From Amycolatopsis orientalis DSM 43388 (lineage in GTDB: Bacteria > Actinomycetota > Actinomycetes > Mycobacteriales > Pseudonocardiaceae): a stretch of DNA of 64,000 nt. The position numbers were made by a program, and so were the translations under genes. Each line of letters begins with the position of its first letter. Position 1 is the first letter of the stretch. Where the stretch lies: the NCBI RefSeq assembly GCF_000411975.1, contig NZ_ASXG01000048.1, positions 1-64,000 of the forward strand, given 5' to 3'. Under the pieces are notes generated by a model. That model was given only the letters and a program-made list of their open reading frames with translations. It did not search any database and was not told the origin of the DNA. Shown piece by piece: positions 18,853-28,036 of the stretch.

Positions 18853-19824
18853 TCACTCCGCCGAATCGTCGTCCGGACGCACCGGAACCGGTGTCCCGTC
18901 CCGCAAATGCGGTTCCCGCAGCCGGAAGATCTCCTCGAACTCCCGCATCCGCGCGGCCCGGTAGTCCGGCACCCCGGCCGGGTCGAAGCGGTAGAACCCG
19001 GCCCCGTCCTGGAGGCCTCGCCGCCGGCCGGTCATGTTCTCCTCGACGATCGCGGGCGCCTGGAACCGCTCGCCGAGTTCGCCGGTCAGGTAGCGCGAGG
19101 CGTAGTACAGGATGTCTCCGCCGCCCCAGTCGATGAATTCCAGCGGGCCCAGCACCGAAAACCGCGGGCCGAGCCCGGCACGGACCGCGAGGTCGATCTC
19201 GGCGGCGCCGGCCACCCCTTCCTCGACCATCCGCGCGGCCTCGTTCATCAGCAGCGCCTGCAGCCGCGGCACGATGTACCCGGCGGCCGGCCCGCACACC
19301 ACCGGCACCTTGCCGATTTCGCGCAGCAATTCCACGAGCCGGTCGACCGCGGCGGGATCGGTGTCGTCGCTGCGGCTGACCTCGACCAGCGGCATCAGTT
19401 CGGCCGGGTTGAGCCAGTGCGCGTTGACGACCCGCTCCGGCCGGTCGGCGAGTTCGGCGATCTGCGTGACCAGGAAGGTCGACGTCGTCGAGGCCAGCAC
19501 CGCCGATTCCGGCACCTGCGAGCCGAGCCAGCCGAACACCTCGCGCTTGATGTCCATGACCTCCGGCACGGCCTCGAACACCACGGTCGCGTCGGCGAGT
19601 TCCTTCGCCGAACGGTCGCCCAGTGTCAGGCTTTCCAGCGCGTCCGCGTGGCCGGACATCGCGCGCAGCCGGTCGGCGAGGCGCTTGCGGACCTCGTCGC
19701 GCCGGAGCTGGCGTTCTTCCTCGGTGCGGTCCTTGACGTCCGCGAGCAGCACCGGATGGCCGGCCGCGAGGAAGGCCAGCGCGATGCCCTCGCCCATCCG
19801 CCCGGCCCCGACGATGGCGATCAC
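18853..19824 (-). CDS. 3-hydroxyacyl-CoA dehydrogenase family protein, 323 aa
   Basis: The N-terminal Rossmann fold starts immediately (IAIVGAGRMGEG), followed by the HAD-type catalytic segment with His-Trp-Leu-Asn-Pro-Ala (NAHWLNPAE, where FadB has HFFNP) and the C-terminal helical HAD domain (about 180-300). The size is that of single-domain HADH, carnitine 3-dehydrogenase and lambda-crystallin relatives. The GTG start overlaps the upstream opine-dehydrogenase-like gene by four bases. The pairing with an NAD/NADP octopine dehydrogenase relative and an IclR regulator suggests a small catabolic operon rather than general beta-oxidation. The substrate is unknown. Confidence 0.85.
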   Translation of the reverse strand: MIAIVGAGRMGEGIALAFLAAGHPVLLADVKDRTEEERQLRRDEVRKRLADRLRAMSGHADALESLTLGDRSAKELADATVVFEAVPEVMDIKREVFGWLGSQVPESAVLASTTSTFLVTQIAELADRPERVVNAHWLNPAELMPLVEVSRSDDTDPAAVDRLVELLREIGKVPVVCGPAAGYIVPRLQALLMNEAARMVEEGVAGAAEIDLAVRAGLGPRFSVLGPLEFIDWGGGDILYYASRYLTGELGERFQAPAIVEENMTGRRRGLQDGAGFYRFDPAGVPDYRAARMREFEEIFRLREPHLRDGTPVPVRPDDDSAE

Positions 19825-20933
19825 GACTGGACTCCGTTCCGCAGCAGTTCGGTCAGGCCGGCGCGGTCGAGCTCCGCCAGGCCGAGGTTTTCGAAGGTCC
19901 GGCCCTCCGCGTAGAAATCGCGGCCGGTGATGGCAGAGCCCAGCGCCAGCAGGCCTTGCGCGACCGGCGTCGGAACCCCGGCGAACCGGCCCGCGGAGAC
20001 CAGCAGCGACAACCCGAGCCTGGTGTCTTCCACCATGTACCGGTGCGTGTGGAGGTCGATCTTCTCGCGCCAGTCGCCGCTGTCGGTGAGCCGTTCGTGC
20101 GCCGCGCGGCCGTACATCCATTCCTCGCCGTCGGTGGCGTAGTGGTCGGCCAGCGGGAAATGCGGCGCGCCGTAGCCGAACGCTTCGCGCAGCGCGACCC
20201 GCTCGGCGTCCAGCGCGTCGGTGACGCTGCGGATCGACGGCTGCGTGCCCTCGTTGTGGATGTCCCAGGCCGCGAAATGCTCAAGCGGGCCAGCGTTCAT
20301 CGTGATCAGCGGCGGGTGGATGATCGGGCCCGCGTTCATCAGCGCTCCGCTGAGCCCGTCGCCCGCGTCCTCGACGCTCGGGTACGCCTCGCGCAGCGTC
20401 CGCAACGCGCTTTCCGCCAGCCGCAACGGGAAAACCCCGGTCGGCAGACGGGTCGCGTAGCCGCTGATCACCACTTCCGCGTCGCCGTGCCGGCGCGCGA
20501 GATACGGCAGCGTCCCGGCTTCGGCGAACGCGATCTCCGAGCTTCCGCCCGCCGCGGCGACCGCCTTGGCGAACACCAGCGAACCGAACGTGCCCGGCGG
20601 CAGGAACACCACCTGGCCCTCGGACAGCAGCGGGGCGAGCTGGGGAGCCAGATCGTCGTGCGTGGTCGACGGCAGCGGGATCACGACCAGCGCCGCGCCG
20701 CGCACCGCCTCGGCGAGGTCCGTCACCGGGTTGATCTGTCCGGCGCCGTCGCCCACCGGAACCGAGCGGGAACCTCGGTAGTCCCGGACGCCCACCGCTC
20801 CGGTCGCGCGCACTGCTTCCAGTGCCTCGGCATTCCGCCGCCACCAGCGCACTTCGTGGCCGTGCTCGGCGAGTTCCGCCACCGTGGCCCAGGAACCGTG
20901 TCCGCCCCCGAGAACCGCGATCTTCACTGTCAT
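19821..20933 (-). CDS. NAD/NADP octopine/nopaline dehydrogenase family protein, 370 aa
   Basis: The protein has a dinucleotide-binding Rossmann domain (GGGHGSWATVAELAEHGH at about residues 8-25) and a C-terminal all-helical opine-dehydrogenase domain with the conserved NAGPIIHPP stretch and an H-x-x-H pair later (DLHTHRYM). Family members reduce or oxidise N-carboxyalkyl amino acids. The ATG at 20933 has AGGAG at five bases. It is the first gene of a two-gene operon with the hydroxyacyl-CoA dehydrogenase and divergent from the IclR gene at 21065. A role in opine or related amino-acid-derivative metabolism is inferred only from family. Confidence 0.83.
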   Translation of the reverse strand: MTVKIAVLGGGHGSWATVAELAEHGHEVRWWRRNAEALEAVRATGAVGVRDYRGSRSVPVGDGAGQINPVTDLAEAVRGAALVVIPLPSTTHDDLAPQLAPLLSEGQVVFLPPGTFGSLVFAKAVAAAGGSSEIAFAEAGTLPYLARRHGDAEVVISGYATRLPTGVFPLRLAESALRTLREAYPSVEDAGDGLSGALMNAGPIIHPPLITMNAGPLEHFAAWDIHNEGTQPSIRSVTDALDAERVALREAFGYGAPHFPLADHYATDGEEWMYGRAAHERLTDSGDWREKIDLHTHRYMVEDTRLGLSLLVSAGRFAGVPTPVAQGLLALGSAITGRDFYAEGRTFENLGLAELDRAGLTELLRNGVQS

Positions 20934-21064
20934 GTGCTCCTGTCTGGTTCTTCTGTCGCGCCGTCCGCACCTTCTCACGGCCGGCCAGGTCGTTCCCGGC
21001 CCGGCCGAGCCGCGCCCGCAGTGTCGCTTGCGCCGCGGTCCGGCCTCAATCAGACTTCCGCCAC

Positions 21065-21829
21065 ATGGAAGCCAGGCCCACCGCGGCGGCGCGGCTGCTG
21101 TCGGTGCTGGACTGCTTCAGCGCCCAGACCCCAGTGCTGTCCCTGACCGAAATCGCCCAGGCGGCCGGTCTGCCGTTGAGCACGGCGCACCGGCTGGTCG
21201 GCGAGCTGGCCGAATGGGGTGCGCTGACCCGCGACGACCACGGCGGCTACCACCTCGGCCTGAAACTGTGGGAACTCGGCTCGCTGTCGCTGGCCCGCGC
21301 GTCGATCCGCGAGATCGCCCTGCCGTACCTGGGCGATCTGTTCGACGCGACCGGCGAGAACGTGCACCTGTCCGTGCTGGACGGAACCGACGTCGTGTTC
21401 CTCGCCCGGCTGGCCGGGCACCGCTCGGTCGAGATCCTGACCACGACCGGCAGCCGTCTTCCGGCGACCACCACCGCCACCGGCCGGGTGCTGCTCGCCC
21501 ATGCCGCCGCGGACCTCCGCGAGGCCGCGCTGACCAGCCCGATCACTGCGGAAACCCCGCACACCACGACCGACCCGGAGACCTTGCGCGCCGAACTCGC
21601 CGACATCGCCCGGACCGGCTACTGCGTCGCCGACCGTCAGCTCGCCGACGACGCGGTCGCCATCGCTGCCCCGATCCGCGACGCGTCCGCCCAGGTCACC
21701 GCCGCGGTCGCGGTCGTGGGCCGTCGGGAGACGACCTCGGTGGCCCATCTGGTGCCGGCGGTCGTCACCACGGCGACCGGCGTGGCCCGGTCGCTCGGAT
21801 ATCGCCGACCGGCTCGCCGCGGTTCGTAA
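21065..21829 (+). CDS. IclR-family transcriptional regulator, 254 aa
   Basis: The N-terminal winged HTH (about residues 5-65: SLTEIAQAAGLPLSTAHRLVGEL) is followed by the IclR effector domain with GENVHLSVLDGTDVVFL and a C-terminal AIAAPIRD segment. The ATG at 21065 has no SD sequence, so translation may start from a short or leaderless RNA. It is divergent from the opine-dehydrogenase-like operon with 131 bp between, and is the likely local repressor or activator of that operon. Confidence 0.9.
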   Translation: MEARPTAAARLLSVLDCFSAQTPVLSLTEIAQAAGLPLSTAHRLVGELAEWGALTRDDHGGYHLGLKLWELGSLSLARASIREIALPYLGDLFDATGENVHLSVLDGTDVVFLARLAGHRSVEILTTTGSRLPATTTATGRVLLAHAAADLREAALTSPITAETPHTTTDPETLRAELADIARTGYCVADRQLADDAVAIAAPIRDASAQVTAAVAVVGRRETTSVAHLVPAVVTTATGVARSLGYRRPARRGS

Positions 21830-21890
21830 AGCCGGCAGTTCGTCCCGAAGGTCTAAACCTCAGCTTGAGGTCTGAACCATCGTCCGCGGG

Positions 21891-23162
21891 TCAGGAGGCT
21901 GTGCTGTGTAACGCCTTGCTCAGCGCCGCCACGGTCAGCTCCACCTGCCACGGCCGCGCCCCGCCGGCGCGCAGCGCCTGCGCGACCGAGTCCTCCGAGA
22001 CGTCGGCCGGCGGTCGCCAGCAGGTGCGCCGGACCAGATCGGGCAGCAGGAGGTTCTCCACCGGCAGCCTGCGGTCCTCCGCGATCGCGGCCAGGGCGGC
22101 CCGCGCGGCGGCGAGCCGGGCGGCGGCGTCGGGGTCCTTGTCGGCCCAGCGGTTCACCGGCGGCGGACCGTCGGACGGCTGGCTCGGGCTGGGCAGCTCG
22201 CTCGCCGGCAGCGCTTTGGCCGCCTGCAGATGCCGCAGCCAGCTGGCCGTGTACTTGCGCTGCACGCGTCCGCTGAACACCGGCAGCTTCTGCAGTTCCT
22301 CAACCGTCTTCGGGTCCGAGGTCACCGCGTTGACGATCGCGCTGTCGGGCAGGATCCGGCTCGGCGCGCGGTCGCGTTTGCGGGCCAGTTCGTCGCGGGC
22401 CTGCCACATCTCCCGCACCGCGGCGAGGCCGCGCGGGCTGCGGATCTTGTGCACCCCGGACGTCCGCCGCCACGGTTCGGCGCGCGGCGCGGGCGGGGGA
22501 GCGGTGCGAACGGCCTCGAACTCCTGCCGCGCCCACTCGAGCTTGCCCTGTGCCGCCAGCTCGGCCTCGAGCTTCGCGCGCAGTTCGTTGAGCAGTTCGA
22601 CGTCGAGGGCGGCGTAGTTGAGCCAGTCCACTGGCAGCGGGCGCTTCGACCAGTCCGCGGCGGAGTGCCCCTTTTCGAGCGTGTACCCGAGCAGCAGCTC
22701 CACGAGCGTGCCCAGCGCGACGCGTTCGTACCCGGCCAGCCGCCCGGCGAGTTCGGTGTCGAACAGCGAGCGCGGGCGCAGGTCCAGTTCCGCCAGGCAC
22801 GGCAGATCCTGGGACGCGGCGTGCAGCACCCATTCGGTGTCGTTGAGGACGTCCCGCAGCGGGGCGAGGTCGTCGGCGAGCGCGATCGGGTCGATCAGCA
22901 CCGTGCCGGAGCCTTCGCGGCGCAGCTGGACGAGATAGGCCTTGGGCCAGTACCGGTAGCCCGACGCCCGCTCGGTGTCGACGGCGACGGCGCCCGTGCC
23001 CGCGGCCAGCCGCGCGCACGCCTCGGCGAGCGCTTCGGGATCGGCCACGACCGGTGGGGTGCCTTCCGCCGGTTCCCGGAGCAGCACCGGCGTTCGGGAG
23101 GCCCCGGAGTGGTCGGTGGTCTCGTCTCCGGTCCGCGCTCCGTCCGCCTGTGCAGTTCCCAT
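21891..23162 (-). CDS. rnd: Ribonuclease D, 423 aa
   Basis: This is a 3'-5' exoribonuclease of the DEDD family acting in tRNA and structured-RNA maturation. DEDD motifs visible are AVDTERASG (about residue 60), LHAASQDLPCL, and the third block with WLNYAALDVELL, giving D/E/D/D residues. A HRDC domain follows in the C-terminal half (KPLPV... , then helical segments around LRDELARKRDRAPS). Mycobacteria have rnd next to a DUF3000 gene and dxs (the Rv2680-Rv2682c region), which matches the neighbourhood here. The gap 21830-21890 upstream of its stop contains a direct repeat GGTCTRAACC (two copies). Confidence 0.92.
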   Translation of the reverse strand: MGTAQADGARTGDETTDHSGASRTPVLLREPAEGTPPVVADPEALAEACARLAAGTGAVAVDTERASGYRYWPKAYLVQLRREGSGTVLIDPIALADDLAPLRDVLNDTEWVLHAASQDLPCLAELDLRPRSLFDTELAGRLAGYERVALGTLVELLLGYTLEKGHSAADWSKRPLPVDWLNYAALDVELLNELRAKLEAELAAQGKLEWARQEFEAVRTAPPPAPRAEPWRRTSGVHKIRSPRGLAAVREMWQARDELARKRDRAPSRILPDSAIVNAVTSDPKTVEELQKLPVFSGRVQRKYTASWLRHLQAAKALPASELPSPSQPSDGPPPVNRWADKDPDAAARLAAARAALAAIAEDRRLPVENLLLPDLVRRTCWRPPADVSEDSVAQALRAGGARPWQVELTVAALSKALHSTAS

Positions 23163-23181
23163 GTCCGACGACCCTACGGGA

Positions 23182-23207
23182 CGGGCGGACCGCGCCTGGT
23201 CCGCCCG
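23182..23207 (-). terminator. Hairpin terminator after the LuxR-type regulator
   Basis: A perfect 10-bp stem (CGGGCGGACC/GGTCCGCCCG, loop GCGCCT) lies between the regulator's stop (23234) and the rnd start (23162), suggesting the two are separate transcripts. Confidence 0.65.
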
Positions 23208-23233
23208 CCCCGCAGGGACGTGGTTCGTCGTCG

Positions 23234-23950
23234 TCAGCGGATCACGCCGGCTCGCATCGCCAGCGCGACCATCTGCGCCCGGTCGCCCGTGCCGAGCTTG
23301 CGCCCGATGCGGGACAGGTGGGACTTGACGGTGAGCGCGGAGAGGGACAGCTCCTCCCCGATCTCCTTGTTCGACTGCCCGTCCGCGACGAGCTGGAGCA
23401 CCTCCACCTCGCGAGCCGACAGCTCGCGCGGCGTGTTGTCGGTGCCCGCCACTCGCGTGCCGGTCGCCAGGACCGGGGCCACGCTCGGGTCGGCGTAGAC
23501 GCCGCCTTCGAGAACCCGGCGCACGCCGTCGGTGACCACCACCGGCGACGCCGACTTCAGCAGGTACGCCTGAGCGCCGGCCTGGAACGCGGAGCGCACC
23601 GCGTACGGGTCGTCGGAGGATGCCAGGACCACCACGCGCGGCCAGCCGTGGCTACGGAGTTCCGTAACCAGCTCGATGCCGCTGCCGTCCGGCAGTCCGA
23701 GATCGAGGATCGCCAGGTCGCACGGGCCGGTGGCCTGTGCTCGCGCCCTCGCCTCGGCCACCGTGGCGGCCTCGTGGACGGTGCCCGCACCCATCTGTGC
23801 GAGTCGTGCTGCGATTGCCTCCCTCAACAGCGGGTGGTCATCGACCACCAACACGGAAAAAAGCTCTTCCCGCGGGTGCGGAACCATGCTCGCCGGCAAA
23901 GCGCCGGCTGGCGTGGATCGGACGGCCTGAGATAAGCCGACGGTAGCCAC
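23234..23950 (-). CDS. LuxR/NarL-family response regulator (orphan, WhiI-like position), 238 aa
   Basis: The receiver domain has VVDDHP, phosphoacceptor Asp in AILDLGLP and an LLKSAS Lys. It is followed by a LuxR HTH (ELSAREVEVLQLVADGQSNKEIG...). The GTG at 23950 has GGGAGG seven bases upstream, giving an N-terminal extension of about 30 residues before the receiver, longer than usual. No histidine kinase is adjacent, so it is an orphan. In Streptomyces the sporulation regulator WhiI lies near the hemE locus; this similarity of position is from memory and needs an alignment. Downstream is a hairpin, upstream a long regulatory gap. Confidence 0.85.
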   Translation of the reverse strand: MATVGLSQAVRSTPAGALPASMVPHPREELFSVLVVDDHPLLREAIAARLAQMGAGTVHEAATVAEARARAQATGPCDLAILDLGLPDGSGIELVTELRSHGWPRVVVLASSDDPYAVRSAFQAGAQAYLLKSASPVVVTDGVRRVLEGGVYADPSVAPVLATGTRVAGTDNTPRELSAREVEVLQLVADGQSNKEIGEELSLSALTVKSHLSRIGRKLGTGDRAQMVALAMRAGVIR

Positions 23951-24623
23951 GTCACTACCTCCCTGGAGTCGGTCGTGCCCCCCGACCGGCACCGGGACCT
24001 TCGGCCGTTCAGCCGCGCCAGCTTTAGACCGAAAGTGGTGTCGTCCCAGGCACTGTAGCCGTCCGGACGCCGTTGCGGGGGGATCGAATGGGTATCTATC
24101 CGAAACAGTTCGTCACTCAGCGAGGTCGTTGTAACACGATCGGACTAACGATCGGAGTCTTGTTAACGACTGACGATCGGGCCGCGATGCACCAGAGTTA
24201 CCGGCAACGAAACGGGCGTGCAGATGGCCCGTGCACCTGCGGGTGCTCGCGGAGCGGGCCCGCTGCCTCGACGGTGCGGGCCCGGAAATGCGCCCCGGCC
24301 GGGGCAAGATCATTTTCTTTCATGTTTTGCCGCGCGCGCCGTCCGATCGCCCGGACCCCGGTCGAGCGGCCGGAAACGGCTCCGGAACCGCGTCGGAGCT
24401 GGTTACCGGGGGTTCACGGACTGTGATCGCGCCCGGCCACGAACGTGCGGCAGCCGGAGCAACGGCCTCCGCGGTCCACGGTGGACGGTCGGCGGCGCCC
24501 CGCCGGAAGGCCCCGCCGAAGATCCCCGCCGGATGCTCGGAGGGCCCGGAAGCGCCCGCGAAGGCGCGTTCGTGCGCGTGCAACCGCCGCGAAGACGTTG
24601 CCCGACCGGGTGAACTTCGGAAA
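23951..24623. other. Long intergenic region between the orphan regulator and DUF3000
   Basis: About 670 bp without a convincing gene. It holds the ACGATCGG repeats, a small hairpin (ACGGGC/GCCCGT near 24210-24235) and a 14-bp palindrome GCCCCGGCCGGGGC at 24292-24305 followed on the plus strand by a T-rich stretch (24306-24335) that resembles an intrinsic terminator, although no plus-strand gene precedes it. A small RNA is possible but unsupported. The rest is featureless GC-rich DNA. Confidence 0.4.
24136..24180. promoter_or_regulatory. Three ACGATCGG repeats in the upstream region of the orphan regulator
   Basis: ACGATCGG occurs exactly at 24136, 24148 and 24173 (12- and 25-bp spacing, approximately helical). 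They lie in an unusually A/T-rich part of the 23951-24623 gap, about 190-220 bases upstream of the LuxR regulator start. They look like tandem protein-binding sites; which regulator uses them is unknown. Confidence 0.45.
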
Positions 24624-25187
24624 TCAGGAGCTCTGGCGCTGCTCGAACAGCGTGACGCCCACCGGGGGCAGCCCCACGACGCTCGCCATCACCTGGCAGA
24701 ACGCGAGCCCGTGCGGGCCGAGCGCGGCGTCGGTCGGGGTCCAGGACGCCCGCAGTTCGAGGTCGTCGGTGCGGGCCGGGCCGGAGATGTCGCCGAACCG
24801 GGCCGAGGACGTCTCGGTGACCGTGCCGCCGAGCGCCTTCCACGACGCGCCGGAGGCCTCCAGCGCGTCGGTGAGCCACGACCAGCCGACCGCGGGCAGG
24901 AACGGGTCCGTGGCCAGCTCCCGGTCGAGTTCGGCGCGCACGTACATGACCAGCCGCAGCACGCCGTCCCAGCCTTCTTGGCCGTCCGGGTCGTGCAGCA
25001 GGACCAGCCTGCCGGACGCCATCACGTCGGCGGGTCCGGAGACGTCGCAGCTCAACGCGTAGGACCACGGCGCGAGCCGCTGCGGCGCGCGCATCGTCTC
25101 CAGGCGGATCTCCGGGCGCGGCCGGACGGCTTGCAGCGCCGCGACGGCTTCGCGGAAGAGATCGGGCACTGGCGTCATCGCGGTCAC
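24624..25187 (-). CDS. DUF3000-family protein, 187 aa
   Basis: This is a conserved actinobacterial protein of unknown function with the DUF3000 features (ELRASWTPTDAALGPHG... and RLAPWSYALSCDV). No signal, membrane helix or cofactor motif is visible. The homologous gene lies next to rnd and near hemE in mycobacteria (the Rv2680 region), and that order holds here, with an extra regulator between. GTG 25187 or ATG 25178 may be the start; neither has a strong SD. It is divergent from hemE across a 314-bp gap. Confidence 0.85.
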   Translation of the reverse strand: MTAMTPVPDLFREAVAALQAVRPRPEIRLETMRAPQRLAPWSYALSCDVSGPADVMASGRLVLLHDPDGQEGWDGVLRLVMYVRAELDRELATDPFLPAVGWSWLTDALEASGASWKALGGTVTETSSARFGDISGPARTDDLELRASWTPTDAALGPHGLAFCQVMASVVGLPPVGVTLFEQRQSS

Positions 25188-25501
25188 GCACCGACTGTAG
25201 GGCGGCGACGCCCCGTTGCGGACGCAGGCGCGCCGAGCGAGACCCACCCGCGACCCGGGGAGCGACGCTCGCCGACCCCTGACGTTGCCTCCGCGCCGGG
25301 TTCGTCCTTCTCGACTCGCCGTCCACTGGTCCTCTCCGAATGCTTCCTTTGTCGCGCGCAGAGAACAATGCGTGGAGGTGCCGAATCCGGCGGCGAGACC
25401 AGACGGATGGTGCTGAATTCGCAGCACGCCGCGCGGCGCGAGACCGGGTCCAGGCGCCTTGGGCACGGGGCGGCCCGGGACTGTCGGACCCGCGTGGGAC
25501 C
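25188..25501. other. Intergenic region between DUF3000 and hemE
   Basis: This 314-bp gap holds the divergent promoters of DUF3000 and the heme operon. I could not identify a confident -10/-35 pair or a regulator-binding palindrome in it. No gene is seen. Confidence 0.4.
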
Positions 25502-26584
25502 ATGGGGTTCGTGCCTCAGGTTTCGCCCGCGCCCGCCGGCGCCCCGTCCGTTTCGCCCCGTCGCGCCCTGCCCGGCTCGGCTTTCCTCGCCGCCGCGCGC
25601 GGGGAGCGGCCCGCACACGTCCCGGTGTGGTTCATGCGCCAGGCCGGTCGTTCGCTGCCGGAGTACCGCGCGCTGCGCGAGGGCGTGCCGATGCTCGACG
25701 CGTGCTTCGACCCGGAGATGCTCGCCGAGATCACCCTGCAGCCGGTCCGCCGGCTCGGCGTCGACGCGGCGATCCTGTTCAGCGACATCGTGGTCCCGCT
25801 CAAGGCGGCCGGCGTCGACATCGACATCGTCCCCGGCACCGGCCCGGTCGTGGCCTCGCCGGTGCGCGACGCGGACGCGGTCCGTGCGCTGCCGAAGCTC
25901 GAGCCGGAGCAGGTGGGGAAGGTCGCCGAGGGTGTCCGGCTGCTGGTGGAGCGGCTCGGCGAGACGCCGCTGATCGGGTTCGCCGGCGCGCCGTTCACGC
26001 TGGCCAGCTACCTGATCGAGGGCGGCCCGAGCCGGAACCACGAGCACACCAAGGCGTTGATGCACTCGCAGCCTGAGGTCTGGCACGACCTGGCCGCGCG
26101 CCTCGCCGACATCGCCGCGACGTTCCTGCGCGCCCAGCTCGACGCGGGGGTCGACGCGGTGCAGCTGTTCGACTCGTGGGCCGGTGCGCTGTCCGAGCGC
26201 GACTACCGCGAGTTCGTGCTGCCGCATTCGGCCCGGGTGCTGGCCGTGGCCGGGGAGTACGACGTGCCGCGGATCCACTTCGGTGTCGGCACCGGCGAGC
26301 TGCTCGGCGCCATGCGCGAGGCGGGCGCGGACGTGGTCGGCGTCGACTGGCGGATCCCGCTCGACGTCGCGGTCCGCCGGCTCGGCGGCGAGGTGTCGGT
26401 GCAGGGCAATCTCGATCCGGCGCTGCTGTACGCGTCGTGGCCGGTCCTGGAGGCCGAGGTGCGCCGGATCGTCGAAGAGGGCCGCGCTGCTCGCGGGCAC
26501 GTGTTCAACCTCGGCCACGGCGTGCTGCCGGGCGTCGACCCGGATGTGCTCAAGCGGGTCGTCGACCTGGTGCACTCGCTGTGA
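25502..26584 (+). CDS. hemE: Uroporphyrinogen decarboxylase, 360 aa
   Basis: HemE removes four acetate carboxyls from uroporphyrinogen III to give coproporphyrinogen III. Diagnostic segments are the N-terminal [14 protein letters not shown], the [10 protein letters not shown] loop with an invariant Asp, [27 protein letters not shown] and the C-terminal [13 protein letters not shown]. Length is normal. The ATG at 25502 is used; GTG 25511 is an alternative. The stop overlaps the next gene by four bases (GTGA), so it is coupled to the coproporphyrinogen oxidase. Confidence 0.95.
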   Translation: MGFVPQVSPAPAGAPSVSPRRALPGSAFLAAARGERPAHVPVWFMRQAGRSLPEYRALREGVPMLDACFDPEMLAEITLQPVRRLGVDAAILFSDIVVPLKAAGVDIDIVPGTGPVVASPVRDADAVRALPKLEPEQVGKVAEGVRLLVERLGETPLIGFAGAPFTLASYLIEGGPSRNHEHTKALMHSQPEVWHDLAARLADIAATFLRAQLDAGVDAVQLFDSWAGALSERDYREFVLPHSARVLAVAGEYDVPRIHFGVGTGELLGAMREAGADVVGVDWRIPLDVAVRRLGGEVSVQGNLDPALLYASWPVLEAEVRRIVEEGRAARGHVFNLGHGVLPGVDPDVLKRVVDLVHSL

Positions 26585-27990
26585 AGCACGTCGCGGTCGT
26601 CGGCGGCGGAATCTCCGGGCTGACCGCGGCGTACCGGCTGCGCCGGCTGCTCGGCGACCGGGTGACGATCACCGTTTTCGAGAGCACGGCCGCGATCGGC
26701 GGGAAGCTGCGCACCGCGGAGGTCGGCGGCGTCAGCTACGACGTCGGCGCCGAAGCGTTCCTCGCGCGGCGGCCCGAGGTGGTGGCGCTGGTCGAGGAGG
26801 TCGGCCTCGCCGATCGCCTGGTGCATCCGACGAAGGCCCGCGCCAAAATCCACGCCGGCGGTTCGGTGCAGAGCCTGCCGCCGGGAACGGTAATGGGGGT
26901 CCCGGCGTCCGCGGAGTCGGTCGCGGGCGTGCTCTCGGAGGACGGACGGCGCGCGGTCGAGAAGGAACGTTCGCTCGGTCCGGTCGAACTGGGCGAAGCC
27001 GATGTGCCGCTCGGGCCGTTGCTGCGCACGCGCTTCGGCGACGAACTCGTGGATCGGCTGGTCGACCCGCTGCTGGGCGGCGTGTACGCGGGCGGTGCCG
27101 ATGGCCTCGGCCTCCGCGCGACGATGCCCGGCCTGGCCACTGCGATCGAAGGCGGCGCGAGTTCGCTCACTGAGGCCGCGTCGTCGCTGCTCCCGAAAAC
27201 CCCGGGCACCGCGCCGGTTTTCGGCACACTCACCGGCGGTTTGCGGGGATTGCTCGACAGGTTGCTGGAGCTGTCCGGAGCCGAGCTACGCACGTCGTCG
27301 ACGGTCCGCGCGCTGACCAGGACTCCGTCCGGTTGGCGGCTCGAGTTCGGTGCCGCCGCGCCGTCCCACGCGCCTGCCGACAGCCCGGTGGACGCGGACG
27401 CGGTGCTGCTCGCGGTGCCCGCACCGGCCGCGCGGAAACTGCTCGACGGCGTCGCTCCGGTGGCCTCGACCGCATTCGGCGAGGTCGAACTGGCGTCGAT
27501 GGCGGTCGTCGCGTTCGCGTTCCCGCCCGGCACGGAGCTGCCCGACGCCTCCGGAATCCTCATCGGCGCGGGCGAGCGGGACGCGGAAGGCGTGCCGTAC
27601 GCATCCAAGGCGTTCACGTTTTCATCGAACAAATGGGCGCACCTCGGCGATGCCGGACCGGTGCTGGTGCGCGGTTCGGTCGGCCGGTTTGGCGAGCCCG
27701 GCGCGTTGAACGGCGACGACGATTCGCTGGTCGCGGCCGTCCGCGCGGACCTGGCCCGGCTCGCCGGCGTCACCGCGGAGCCGATCGACACCTTGGTGAC
27801 CCGCTGGGGCGGCGGCCTGCCGCAGTACGGCACCGGGCACCTGGAACGGGTCAACCGGATCGAGACGGCCGTGGCGGAGGTCCCAGGCCTGGCCGTGGCG
27901 GGCGCCACGCTGCACGGCGTCGGCCTGCCCGCCTGCGTGGCCACCGCCGACGCCGCTGCCCGGCGGATCGCGGAGCAGCTCTTCGTGTGA
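26581..27990 (+). CDS. hemY: Coproporphyrinogen III oxidase (HemY/HemG-type flavoprotein), 469 aa
   Basis: This is an FAD enzyme with an N-terminal [13 protein letters not shown] dinucleotide-binding site and the amine-oxidase/PPO fold, ending in [13 protein letters not shown]. In actinobacteria this protein oxidises coproporphyrinogen III to coproporphyrin III in the coproporphyrin-dependent pathway, because the operon ends with chdC and not with a later protoporphyrin branch. GTG start overlaps hemE. Historic annotations call it protoporphyrinogen oxidase; the name cgoX is also used. Confidence 0.92.
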   Translation: MKHVAVVGGGISGLTAAYRLRRLLGDRVTITVFESTAAIGGKLRTAEVGGVSYDVGAEAFLARRPEVVALVEEVGLADRLVHPTKARAKIHAGGSVQSLPPGTVMGVPASAESVAGVLSEDGRRAVEKERSLGPVELGEADVPLGPLLRTRFGDELVDRLVDPLLGGVYAGGADGLGLRATMPGLATAIEGGASSLTEAASSLLPKTPGTAPVFGTLTGGLRGLLDRLLELSGAELRTSSTVRALTRTPSGWRLEFGAAAPSHAPADSPVDADAVLLAVPAPAARKLLDGVAPVASTAFGEVELASMAVVAFAFPPGTELPDASGILIGAGERDAEGVPYASKAFTFSSNKWAHLGDAGPVLVRGSVGRFGEPGALNGDDDSLVAAVRADLARLAGVTAEPIDTLVTRWGGGLPQYGTGHLERVNRIETAVAEVPGLAVAGATLHGVGLPACVATADAAARRIAEQLFV

Positions 27991-28036
27991 CGGAGCCCCA
28001 TGGCGATCGCCCGACCGGCAGTGCCAGGATGGAGTC

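Noticed and set aside
24292..24335. Plus-strand terminator or small RNA
   Set aside because: It has a hairpin plus T-rich stretch, but no gene or promoter could be assigned upstream; kept only as a note in the gap description.
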